35,891 bases of DNA from Syntrophorhabdales bacterium (GTDB lineage: Bacteria; Desulfobacterota; Syntrophorhabdia; Syntrophorhabdales; WCHB1-27): the NCBI GenBank assembly GCA_035541455.1, contig DATKNH010000158.1, forward strand, positions 1 to 35,891, in the 5' to 3' direction. Made by a program: the position numbers and the translations under genes. Shown one piece after another: positions 23,158 through 30,590 of the stretch. Each line of letters opens with the position of its first letter. The stretch's first letter is position 1. Below the pieces are notes generated by a model, which saw only the letters and a list, made by a program, of their open reading frames with translations, was not told the DNA's origin and did not search any database.

Positions 23158-24042
23158 GTGGTGGTTGACCTTCTCTCATTCTTCGCTGTAAGACTCTTTC
23201 AACAATTTCTGCGGATTCTACCCGAAACGTGGGCAGCGGGAGTCGGCGCCTCGCTCGGCAGGATGGCCCTTCGGGTCCTCCCGCGGCGCAAAAAGATTGC
23301 GCTGGCCAATGTGAAAAAAATAAAAAAGTCCATTTCCGATGCTGAAGCCTATGGCGTAGTGCGTTCATGTTTTGAAAAGCTGGGCATCAACTTCGTAGAG
23401 CTCCTCCTGATCCCTTACCTTTCCAGGAAAGACTTCCCGGAGCGTTTTCGTATGGAGAACGTGCACCTTGTAGAAGAGGCCATGAGGCTCAACAAGGGCA
23501 TACTGGCCCTTGTATTCCATTACGGCAACTGGGAGATCATGGGCATTGCTTCATTCCTGCTGCATCGCGAGGTAATAGCGCTTGCGAGGCCCCTCAAGGG
23601 ACAACGATTCCTCCAGGGTTTCATAAACCGCTTGCGCGCTGCGACCGGCCTTACCGTGATTCCCAATCAGGATACGGCGAGGGATGCGATGAAATACCTG
23701 AGAGAGAACAGGATCGTGGCGATACTTGGCGACCAGCGGGAGAAGCGGTCGAGGGGTGTCTTTGTGGAGCTATTCGGGGAGAAGGTTCCGACGTCGAAAG
23801 GCATAGTCATGCTTGCCATGAGAACAGGCTCTCCCATGGTGCCTGTCTATTTGAGGAGAGAAGGCTTTCTGAGATACACCATGGTCTACTCCAAGCCGAT
23901 TGAGATAGAGAGGAAAGGGAATATAGAGGATTTGGTTTACAAGAATGCCAGAAAGGTCAATGCATTTCTCGAGTCGCTGGTTGAGGAACACCCGGAGGAG
24001 TGGTTCTTGGTGCACCGTCGCTTCGGCCGCGACGCTTATTAA
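23158..24042 (+). CDS. Lysophospholipid/lipid A acyltransferase (LpxL/HtrB family)
   Basis: A 294-residue inner-membrane acyltransferase of the LPLAT superfamily, most like the late acyltransferases that add secondary acyl chains to lipid A. The catalytic HxxxxE motif is FHYGNWEIMG (about residues 120-129). GDQREKRSRGVFVELFG near 182-198 is the conserved second block, and a hydrophobic N-terminal stretch includes VDLLSFFAVRLFQQFL. Two GTGs open the frame without a clear ribosome-binding site, so the exact start is unsure. The Trm112-like neighbour and the LapAB protein elsewhere in the window fit a lipid A function. Which acyl position is modified cannot be told. Confidence 0.9.
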   Translation: MVVDLLSFFAVRLFQQFLRILPETWAAGVGASLGRMALRVLPRRKKIALANVKKIKKSISDAEAYGVVRSCFEKLGINFVELLLIPYLSRKDFPERFRMENVHLVEEAMRLNKGILALVFHYGNWEIMGIASFLLHREVIALARPLKGQRFLQGFINRLRAATGLTVIPNQDTARDAMKYLRENRIVAILGDQREKRSRGVFVELFGEKVPTSKGIVMLAMRTGSPMVPVYLRREGFLRYTMVYSKPIEIERKGNIEDLVYKNARKVNAFLESLVEEHPEEWFLVHRRFGRDAY

Positions 24043-24143
24043 ATGCCAGGCCATCTTTTGCGCCTTCCTGCGTTGCCTTCGTCGTCGTGTATCCTCGACG
24101 TACTAAAATAGTACGCCTCCGGTTCAAGCCTCAGGCTGGCATT
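24042..24143. repeat. Long imperfect palindrome between convergent genes
   Basis: Outer arms AATGCCAG (24042-24049) and CTGGCATT (24136-24143) are exact reverse complements. The centre CGTACT (24099-24104)/AGTACG (24110-24115) forms a hairpin with loop AAAAT. In between are GTCGTCGTG and GCGCCTTCCTGCG words. It begins at the last base of the acyltransferase stop and lies between two convergent genes; a two-way terminator or a dispersed intergenic element are both possible. Confidence 0.65.
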
Positions 24144-24183
24144 ATCATGTTGCCGATCTTTACCACCGCCAAATGTCATGACG

Positions 24184-25260
24184 TTACTCAGGAGAGAGGA
24201 GCTTTTCCTCCACAAACCGGATGACCGCTTCCAGGAGGACTTCGCGAGGGAATTTGTTTTTGTTGAGCACGGTAGATGAAAGCAGGGGCATGTCCTGAGA
24301 GAAAGGCATTGCGACTGCCCAGTGATCGGCTTTTACATAGCCGAGAAACGTGGCTCCGGGAATGACCTGGTTGTAGTAAATGAGTTGGCTGTCGTTGCGT
24401 GGATCGATGGAGGCCAACCGGTCGTAGGTCGGTCGCAGAAGTGCCGAAATATCATCTCTTCCCGCAAAGGTAGCAAGGGAGAAATACTTCACCGATTTAG
24501 GGAGAGAGTTGCGTGACAACCATAGTTGGCGCGTCGCCGGCTTCAGGCTCTCCAGGGGATCTCCCTCTCCGGGAGGACACTGTTCCGCAGGGACTTTCGC
24601 AAGCAACTGTTGGTAGGGTTCCTCCAGCATCTCGGCCAGCGGAGATCCACCCACGGCGCCGGCGATTGAGACCACCGCGAGCACCCTATCGAGTATCTGG
24701 GGATATGAAGTGACAGCCTCCATAATATCGGGGGTCCCTTTGGAATAGCCGATGAGTGCTACCTTTTCTTCTGGCTGCAGATCCAATGTCATTAGTGCGT
24801 CTCTGATCTGAGTGGCATTATACGCACTGCTCGATCGGCCGCTCACACGAATCTCACCCGTTCGATAACCGTATCGCTCCAGGTTCTTCAGGGCATACGA
24901 ATATGCATTGGTTATTCGGCTGATGCATTCCGCGTAAATACCGGATACAACGAGAATACGCAGCTTGAGTCTTGCCTCCCCGAGCCATACCGGCGTGCCT
25001 TTTTCCTGTGGCTCATCCTGGAGACGCACTACCACTTCCTCGCAAGGGCGATCGTGAGGCAGGGACGCACCATGATCGCGTTGCACGGCAGAATAGATCT
25101 CTCGGAACCGACCGCGTCCGTCCTCGTTTTTGGCCAACGATACCGGCGTCAGAGTGAGCGCTGGTGTCTCCAGAGAATAATGGAGCAGGGGCTTACACCA
25201 GCATCCCAGAAAGCAGAGACTGGTGAGAGAGAGGAAAAAGACAGGGAATCTGGACCTCAT
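24184..25260 (-). CDS. Lipoprotein alpha/beta hydrolase of unknown substrate
   Basis: A 358-residue exported protein. The N terminus MRSRFPVFFLSLTSLCFLGC has a lipobox LGC with Cys20 as lipidation site. The alpha/beta-hydrolase nucleophile elbow is GYSKGT (around residue 175), and the C-terminal KADHWAVAMPF suggests the catalytic histidine. A central region contains several Pro-Glu-rich loops. No close family is recognised; lipase-like or esterase-like activity is inferred. GGAGG stands 5 bases before the ATG at 25260; an ATG one codon earlier is too close to it. Transcribed convergently to the acyltransferase gene. Confidence 0.7.
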   Translation of the reverse strand: MRSRFPVFFLSLTSLCFLGCWCKPLLHYSLETPALTLTPVSLAKNEDGRGRFREIYSAVQRDHGASLPHDRPCEEVVVRLQDEPQEKGTPVWLGEARLKLRILVVSGIYAECISRITNAYSYALKNLERYGYRTGEIRVSGRSSSAYNATQIRDALMTLDLQPEEKVALIGYSKGTPDIMEAVTSYPQILDRVLAVVSIAGAVGGSPLAEMLEEPYQQLLAKVPAEQCPPGEGDPLESLKPATRQLWLSRNSLPKSVKYFSLATFAGRDDISALLRPTYDRLASIDPRNDSQLIYYNQVIPGATFLGYVKADHWAVAMPFSQDMPLLSSTVLNKNKFPREVLLEAVIRFVEEKLLSPE

Positions 25261-25371
25261 CATGACCTCCGGGGCTAGAGTCTGTCGGGTATACGCTCAC
25301 GCAGGCACGGACTTTCCAATATCCGGCTGATTGGCGGCTTTGAAGCTCGCTCCCTGCAGACCGTGTTCGGG

Positions 25372-26256
25372 TCAGGCCTTACCTACGTCCTTTCCCATTG
25401 TCTTCCAAAGGAGCTCTTCCATCTCTGAGGTGAGTCTGGGCAGTGACTCGCCCTCCTTCGACCTGATCCGCTCTTCGTACAGAGTCTCCAGTTGGGGAAG
25501 GAGACTTTTCAATGTCGGCGTTGCGTCCACCCGCTGGTTGATCAGCCCGCGCTGTTCAAGGGCTTTCTCGAAGTCTTTCTTATCAATCGGGATGCCGTAG
25601 AGCACGTTCAGAATTTCCATCAGCCTCAGCTTGCCCACATAATCCTCCTCCAATACAGCGTACTGAGGCAGGGAGACAATAAATGAGATGGTCTCCACAC
25701 CAAGGTCTGGTGCTTTCTGCATGATCAGAAACGTGATAGTCGTAGGGCCTTCATAGGTGCTCTCGAAGGCGCCCGATTTTTTCAAGTCCTGAAGAGCCTC
25801 CTTTCCCGTCGCACCACCATTGACTATCAGCGGCCTTGTATGGGGGACCACGTCATACATGCTTCCGATAAGGATGTACTTCTTCACCTTGCATCTCGTC
25901 AGTAGTTCCAGGATGGAGCCGACATACATTTCTGATAGCGCATGGGGTTCGAGGAGATGAAGAAAGAAAAGATCGTGATCTCCTTCTCTCCTCGCGTAGC
26001 GAACAGTTACATTGGGTACGGTCACTTTGCGGATACCCTCTTCGCGTATAAGCGTAGGGCGGTAACGGGTAAAATCGAAGAAATGACCGGGATTGGCGAG
26101 CCTTGCCAGCTCCCTTGCCTCATAGCGGGTCTCCAGCTCATCAAGCACCATGGTTCCGACATTGTTCACATCAATCCAGGGGTGAAGAATAACAATGGCG
26201 TACGGCTCATGCAACTCGGGGACTGGTCCGCTCAGTTCAAAAGCTCCGATTCTCAT
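25372..26256 (-). CDS. PAC2-family protein (proteasome assembly chaperone-like)
   Basis: A 294-residue cytosolic protein beginning MRIGAFELSGPVPEL. The sequence shows PAC2-family features: AIVILHPWIDVNNVGTM, ELARLANPGHFFDFTRYRP, KKYILIGSMYDVVPHTRP and a C-terminal helix-rich part (EILNVLYGIPIDKKDFEKA). PAC2 proteins in archaea and eukaryotes assist proteasome assembly; bacterial members are uncharacterised and there is no sign of a proteasome here. The ATG at 26256 has AGGAG 10 bases upstream; the frame extends to a TTG at 26298 without support. It is divergent from the DUF5714-like gene over a shared promoter region. Confidence 0.8.
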   Translation of the reverse strand: MRIGAFELSGPVPELHEPYAIVILHPWIDVNNVGTMVLDELETRYEARELARLANPGHFFDFTRYRPTLIREEGIRKVTVPNVTVRYARREGDHDLFFLHLLEPHALSEMYVGSILELLTRCKVKKYILIGSMYDVVPHTRPLIVNGGATGKEALQDLKKSGAFESTYEGPTTITFLIMQKAPDLGVETISFIVSLPQYAVLEEDYVGKLRLMEILNVLYGIPIDKKDFEKALEQRGLINQRVDATPTLKSLLPQLETLYEERIRSKEGESLPRLTSEMEELLWKTMGKDVGKA

Positions 26257-26260
26257 GATA

Positions 26261-26311
26261 CTGGTACTCCTGCTGAGATGCGTTATAATGGATAGCAATA
26301 GTATAGAACAA
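26261..26311. promoter_or_regulatory. Symmetric divergent promoter between PAC2 and DUF5714-like genes
   Basis: The core GTTATAAT (26282-26289) reads TATAAT (26284-26289) on plus and TATAAC (26287-26282) on minus, so the two -10 boxes overlap. On minus, TTGTTC (26311-26306) lies 18 bases upstream of its -10. On plus, the -35 position (26261-26266, CTGGTA) is poor. Both genes could be expressed from one open complex region. Confidence 0.45.
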
Positions 26312-26351
26312 ATTGTTTTTATTGAGTAGACAATGCTGAGGGATGATGAGC

Positions 26352-27074
26352 ATGGAACACAAGAGCGGATGCCTTTTCTGCGGTAAAGAACTTATCTATC
26401 TGAAAGAGGCTGAGGAGCTCAACTGCATTTTTTGTAACCGCGTTTTTCCCACACAGGCGAGGTGTGTTGACAGACATTTTGTCTGCGACGCGTGTCATGC
26501 CCTGTCTGCCAACGATCTGATCGAGCGATTTACCATAGAAAGCTCTTCAAAGAACCCCATGGAGATGGCGTTGACCCTCATGAAGAGCCCGGCCCTGAAA
26601 ATGCACGGTCCTGAGCACCACTTTCTCGTTCCGGCTGTGCTGATTTCTGCTTTCTACAACACAAGAGCAGGAGAGCAGGATGAAAAGGAGAAGAAGGTAA
26701 AACAGGCCCGTAAGCGGTCAGAAAATGTACTCGGAGGCTTCTGCGGTTTCTATGGTGACTGCGGCGCTGCGGTTGGCACTGGCATAGCAGTGAGCGTTCT
26801 GACCGGCGCGACACCGCTGTCCAGGAAGGAGTGGAGGCTCTCAAATCTCATGACCGCGAAGAGCCTCCTTGAAATCGCGAACGCGGGCGGACCTCGCTGC
26901 TGCAAGAGGAATTCCTTTCTGGCAATACAGGAGGCTGTCTCCTTCATTAAAGAAGGGTTCGGAGTAGAGGTCGGTTGGAGCACTGAAAAGCTGAAGTGTC
27001 AGTTCCATTCATTGAATAAGGAATGTAGAAAGAGAGACTGCAGGTTTTATCCAGAGGGCCTGGCACATGAGTGA
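26352..27074 (+). CDS. Cys-rich DUF5714-like protein
   Basis: A 240-residue soluble protein. The N terminus has zinc-ribbon pairs: Cys7-x2-Cys10 with Cys25-x2-Cys28, then Cys38, His42 and Cys45-x2-Cys48-His. The middle holds MHGPEHHFLVPAVL and GGFCGFYGDCGAAVGTGIA, and the end has GGPRCCKRNS and KCQFHSLNKECRKRDC. The glycine/cysteine blocks match my memory of the uncharacterised DUF5714 family of anaerobic bacteria and methanogens; I could not check this. The cysteine count suggests a metal centre or redox-active site. The ATG at 26352 has GAGGG 9 bases upstream; two earlier ATGs (26343, 26346) are too close to it. It overlaps the next gene by 8 bases. Confidence 0.7.
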   Translation: MEHKSGCLFCGKELIYLKEAEELNCIFCNRVFPTQARCVDRHFVCDACHALSANDLIERFTIESSSKNPMEMALTLMKSPALKMHGPEHHFLVPAVLISAFYNTRAGEQDEKEKKVKQARKRSENVLGGFCGFYGDCGAAVGTGIAVSVLTGATPLSRKEWRLSNLMTAKSLLEIANAGGPRCCKRNSFLAIQEAVSFIKEGFGVEVGWSTEKLKCQFHSLNKECRKRDCRFYPEGLAHE

Positions 27075-28266
27075 CGACACGCAGCGAGAAGAAGCCGTGG
27101 CAGTGGCTCGAGAAATTATGATCGAGTTTGCAAAAGCAACCGGATTGCGGCCCGCCACAGGCTCACCGAGGCGGTATCTGTGGACGGATGCTTTTGCGGT
27201 GTGCAACTTTCTCGGGCTTTACGAGGAGTACCATGAAGAGAGTTTCATGCATCTGGCGCTGCAGCTTGTGGATCAGGTACACAATGTGCTTGGCCGTTTT
27301 CGACAGGACGACGAGCGAAGCGGCTGGCTCAGCGGACTCGGTGAGCAGGAGGGCGCGCTCCATCCCACTGTGGGCGGGCTACGGATAGGTAAGCAACTGC
27401 GAGAACGCAAGCCGGACGAACCTCCTGACGAGCGCCTGGAATGGGACCGGGACGGGCAGTACTATCATTACCTCACCAAATGGATGCATGCCCTCGACCG
27501 CGTCACGTGTGTCACCGGAGATTTCAGATATAATCGATGGGCTATTGAACTGGCCAAAAGGGCCCAGGCCGGATTTGTATATACGCCTTTTGCCGATGGT
27601 GAGAAGCGGATGTACTGGAAGATGAGCACAGATCTTTCCCATGCTCTCGTGCCCTCCATGGGTCTCCACGATCCACTCGACGGATTGATCACCTTTACCC
27701 AGCTCGATGTTACCGCCGGGTTGGGCCCGGCTCCCGCAAAGACGGATCTGGAGTCTGAGATTACTGATCTGGCTGCTATGTGCCAGGGAAGAAACTGGGT
27801 GTCTGATGATCCCCTCGGCATCGGCGGCCTGCTCGCTGATGCCTTCAGGATTGGCCAGCTGATGACGAAAGGTGCTTTCGCGGGAACAGACCTGCTTTTG
27901 AACCTGCTGCGCGCCTCGATCCTGGGGTTGGAATCGTTTGCGTCAGAGGATACTTTGCGAATGCCCGCGAAGCACCGTCTTGCTTTCCGGGAGTTGGGAC
28001 TTTCAATCGGATTGAAAGCAGCAGACAGGCTTTCCGGCCTTGTACGTGCAAAAACGAGGACGTTCGGCGAACAACATGATGTGAGGAATTTGGTTGAGGC
28101 GTTGAAAAACTACGAGAGACTAGGTGAGCTGATTGACGGTTTCTGGCTTGATCCAGAGCACCGGAACGTCAGAAGCTGGACTGATCATCGAGACATTAAT
28201 ATGGTGATGCTCGCGACCTCCCTTGCACCCCAGGGATATGTGACCCTTTATGCCGATCCTTCGTGA
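27067..28266 (+). CDS. Unrecognised 399-residue protein coupled to DUF5714-like gene
   Basis: I do not recognise this family with certainty. The chain is soluble and helix-rich with repeated aromatic-helical stretches such as RYLWTDAFAVCNFLGLYEEY, WMHALDRVTCVTGDFRYNRW and IEYA-like helices. It has an LHPTVGGLRIGKQLRER block near residue 98 and ends with RDINMVMLATSLAPQGYVTL. The periodic pattern of Trp/Tyr/His-bearing helices resembles (alpha/alpha)6-barrel proteins, including six-hairpin glycosidase-like folds, but no catalytic motif can be named. No signal peptide or membrane segment. The ATG overlaps the DUF5714-like stop by 8 bases, so the two are translated together. The last 19 bases overlap the convergent transporter gene. 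Confidence 0.75.
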   Translation: MSDDTQREEAVAVAREIMIEFAKATGLRPATGSPRRYLWTDAFAVCNFLGLYEEYHEESFMHLALQLVDQVHNVLGRFRQDDERSGWLSGLGEQEGALHPTVGGLRIGKQLRERKPDEPPDERLEWDRDGQYYHYLTKWMHALDRVTCVTGDFRYNRWAIELAKRAQAGFVYTPFADGEKRMYWKMSTDLSHALVPSMGLHDPLDGLITFTQLDVTAGLGPAPAKTDLESEITDLAAMCQGRNWVSDDPLGIGGLLADAFRIGQLMTKGAFAGTDLLLNLLRASILGLESFASEDTLRMPAKHRLAFRELGLSIGLKAADRLSGLVRAKTRTFGEQHDVRNLVEALKNYERLGELIDGFWLDPEHRNVRSWTDHRDINMVMLATSLAPQGYVTLYADPS

Positions 28267-29450
28267 GTGACCCGGATAGTACCGAGCAACAAAAGAGAGA
28301 TCACGGCGCAACTTCCCATCAACGTGGTCATAGGCCTGGCCGTTCCGTTGTGTAGGTAGCTCACCAGGGCGGATGCCGATGCCCCCGCTACCATCTGGAT
28401 GCTTCCGATCAGGGCGGAAGCGCTGCCTGCATTTCTCGTGAACGGACGTAATGCGAGCGCCATGACATTCGGGCCGACAAGCCCGAAACAGAAAAGGTAG
28501 CAGAAGATGAGCACGACCATTGTCGTCGCTCCGATGAGACCTACATAGACAGCGGTTATCAGTATGAGCGCCACGCCCGCCTGAACAGCGTTGGCTCTCA
28601 TCAAGACTTTCCTGCCGCTGTGCTTCTTTAACCAGATCCTGTTGAACTGTGCGGCTATAACCAGACCCAACACGTTGGCCCCGTATATCCACCCGAATTG
28701 TGTTTCGGTGAAGCCCAGTAGTTTCATGTAGACGAAAGGCGAGCCCGAGATGTAGGCAAAAAAGCCCGCTGTCGCAGCAGCATTGGCCAGCGTGTGTCTC
28801 AAGAAGCCTGGCTCTCTGTACACCGTCAGATATTCGAGTCCAACCTGCCTGGGTCGCAATGAAATGGAAGCGTCCACCCCCTTGCTCTCTGGAAGGAACC
28901 AGCCGACCGCGATAAAGATCAACGTCGCGATGCCCGCCAGAATGACGAAAATAAATCGCCAACCGAGAGCAGCTACCACCAGACCGCCTATGGTGGGCGC
29001 CACAATGGGAGCAATACCGAAGACCATTATCAGCATTGAGAGCACGCGAGCGATCTCGCTCCCGGAAAAAAGATCGCGTACCATTGCCCTGCTGCCGACG
29101 AAGCCCACGCAGCCGCCGAGAGCCAGAAACAGCCGCAGCGCGATCAGAAAGTGTATAGATGGAGAGAGAGCACAACCAAAAGCAGCCGCTATGTACAGGA
29201 TAAGCCCTGCAAGAAGCGGCCTTCTTCGCCCGTACCGGTCCATGATCGGACCGTACGCCAACTGCCCGATGGCCATACCTATGAAATAGCTCGTCAGCGA
29301 AAGCGCCACATGAGCGATGTCTGTGTTCAGGCCGTCCGCGATGGCGGGGAAGCCGGGCAGATACATATCGACTGAAAAAGGTCCCAGGGCGGAAAGGGAA
29401 GCGAGGAGGAGCAGTACGAGTCTATGTTGCGTTTGCTGGGGTCGGTTCAC
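28248..29450 (-). CDS. Bcr/CflA-family major facilitator drug exporter
   Basis: A 400-residue inner-membrane transporter with 12 predicted hydrophobic segments. It begins MNRPQQTQHRLVLLLLASLS and contains SVDMYLPGFPAIA in helix 1, the MFS loop motif GPIMDRYGRRRPLL between helices 2 and 3, and GSRAMVRDLF after helix 4, all typical of the Bcr/CflA drug:proton antiporter group. Substrates of such exporters range from bicyclomycin and chloramphenicol to sulfonamides and cysteine, so none can be assigned. The frame opens with GTG at 29450 and no clear ribosome-binding site. Confidence 0.9.
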   Translation of the reverse strand: MNRPQQTQHRLVLLLLASLSALGPFSVDMYLPGFPAIADGLNTDIAHVALSLTSYFIGMAIGQLAYGPIMDRYGRRRPLLAGLILYIAAAFGCALSPSIHFLIALRLFLALGGCVGFVGSRAMVRDLFSGSEIARVLSMLIMVFGIAPIVAPTIGGLVVAALGWRFIFVILAGIATLIFIAVGWFLPESKGVDASISLRPRQVGLEYLTVYREPGFLRHTLANAAATAGFFAYISGSPFVYMKLLGFTETQFGWIYGANVLGLVIAAQFNRIWLKKHSGRKVLMRANAVQAGVALILITAVYVGLIGATTMVVLIFCYLFCFGLVGPNVMALALRPFTRNAGSASALIGSIQMVAGASASALVSYLHNGTARPMTTLMGSCAVISLLLLGTIRVTHEGSA

Positions 29451-29598
29451 GCAGAAGCTTACGACATAAAGAATTGTGACGCAACAGCACGAAGTCGCGC
29501 GGAGGTCTGCCCGAGGTCTTCTTCGGGCGCGCCATCTAACTGGTCGTCAGAGCGGGGCGGGTGCTCATGAATGGGCCTGCTTCGTCTTGAAGGTTGCC

Positions 29599-30390
29599 TT
29601 ATCGGGAATCGTCATAGAGTAGAGACTCCACCCACCACCCGATTCTGTGAACTATATCTCTTGTCTTGAGCGTTCTCCGCATCTCCTCCATGATGGATCG
29701 CTTTGACAGCCTCTCGTACGTTCTCAAGAACAGAGCCCGTTCGCGATCGTCAATGCGCAACTCTCCCTGCCGCTGCATCTTGTCCACGTAACGGGCCAGC
29801 CTATAGATCATCGACATCGCATCCTTTTGTCGCATCAGCCTTCTTGACGCCTTGTCGAAATCGAGAAAGAGCATGTTCCCGTCAGATGTCAGGACTACGT
29901 TCTTAAGATGGAGGTCGGGATGGTAGACGCCGGCGCGCTCCAGTTCCCACACCAATGAGGCAAATCTTTTCACAGCCCGCAACCTTGCCCTTGCTCCCGA
30001 CCGTTTCAGGTGGTCGAGCAGGTTCATGGCCCCTTCTTCCAGGAGTGTACACAGGTAGAGCCTCTTCCGAAGGCCGCCCACTTCTGTGACAGTGGCAAAA
30101 GGCGTCACTACAGGAAAGCCGCTCCGCTTGAGAAGGAGCATCACCTCGACCTCCTGTGCGCTTCGCGCTGCAGAAAAGAATACGTCGCGCATGAGGGCCC
30201 TGAATAAACCTCCGTGAGTATATTTTCTGCAGGCGATTCTTCTTCCTGCTACGTCCAGGATCTTAAGGCCGGCGCGTCCTTCGTGCTGCAGTGCGGGGGC
30301 CCTCAGCATCTTCTCGACGAGGTCGGAAGCCGCCACAGGCTCTGCGTAGCACGTCACCAGGAATGTTCTGTATTGTTCGGTTGAAGCCAT
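29599..30390 (-). CDS. Kdo/LPS kinase-like protein (WaaP/KdkA superfamily)
   Basis: A 263-residue soluble protein-kinase-fold enzyme. ACRKYTHGGLFRALMRDVFF (from about residue 53) resembles the RHYRRGG region of Kdo kinase KdkA with Lys56 as likely ATP ligand. The catalytic loop is GVYHPDLHLKNVVL (His157, Asp159, Asn164), and the metal-binding DFD-type segment is LDFDKASRR (Asp177, Asp179). These proteins phosphorylate core sugars of lipopolysaccharide. The role here is inferred from motifs, and the lipid A genes elsewhere in the window fit. The ATG at 30390 has no evident ribosome-binding site. About 200 bases separate it from the divergent amidohydrolase gene. Confidence 0.82.
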   Translation of the reverse strand: MASTEQYRTFLVTCYAEPVAASDLVEKMLRAPALQHEGRAGLKILDVAGRRIACRKYTHGGLFRALMRDVFFSAARSAQEVEVMLLLKRSGFPVVTPFATVTEVGGLRKRLYLCTLLEEGAMNLLDHLKRSGARARLRAVKRFASLVWELERAGVYHPDLHLKNVVLTSDGNMLFLDFDKASRRLMRQKDAMSMIYRLARYVDKMQRQGELRIDDRERALFLRTYERLSKRSIMEEMRRTLKTRDIVHRIGWWVESLLYDDSR

Positions 30391-30474
30391 GGAAGAAATA
30401 GTAACTCAGACTCAGCACCGAAACAACCCCGAACCTCCCGATCAGCGAATGGACACCTGTTCTAAACAATTCAC

Positions 30475-30504
30475 TTGACAGAGTTCGAAAGGCTATAGCA
30501 GAAT
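30475..30504 (+). promoter_or_regulatory. Promoter upstream of amidohydrolase gene
   Basis: TTGACA at 30475-30480 and CAGAAT at 30499-30504, 18 bases apart. A GTCCCT/AGGGAC hairpin with 3-base loop lies in the leader at 30547-30561, followed by the AAAGGAGA ribosome-binding site. The -35 is perfect and the -10 moderate. Confidence 0.5.
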
Positions 30505-30590
30505 TAGGTCCTGAATGTCTGACAATCAGATAATGGGTTGAACCAGGTCCCTCCGAGGGACATTTGGATTATCACGTGAAAGGAGATTGT

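Noticed and set aside
25372-25600. Proteasome-related function for the PAC2 protein
   Set aside because: No proteasome, Pup ligase or ATPase genes are in view, and PAC2 domains are common in organisms without proteasomes.
28120-29175. Long minus-strand reading frame of 351 codons
   Set aside because: It lies out of frame inside the Bcr/CflA exporter, whose translation has clear membrane segments and MFS motifs. The alternative is rich in His, Arg, Ser and Gly with no domain.
24184-30390. Genomic island or prophage carrying the accessory block
   Set aside because: No integrase, transposase, tRNA-adjacent direct repeat or sharp base-composition change was visible; called accessory only by gene content.
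30564-30590. Earlier ATG of the amidohydrolase frame
   Set aside because: The ATG at 30591 has AAAGGAGA at ideal distance and matches the family start; the extra nine residues include the ribosome-binding site.
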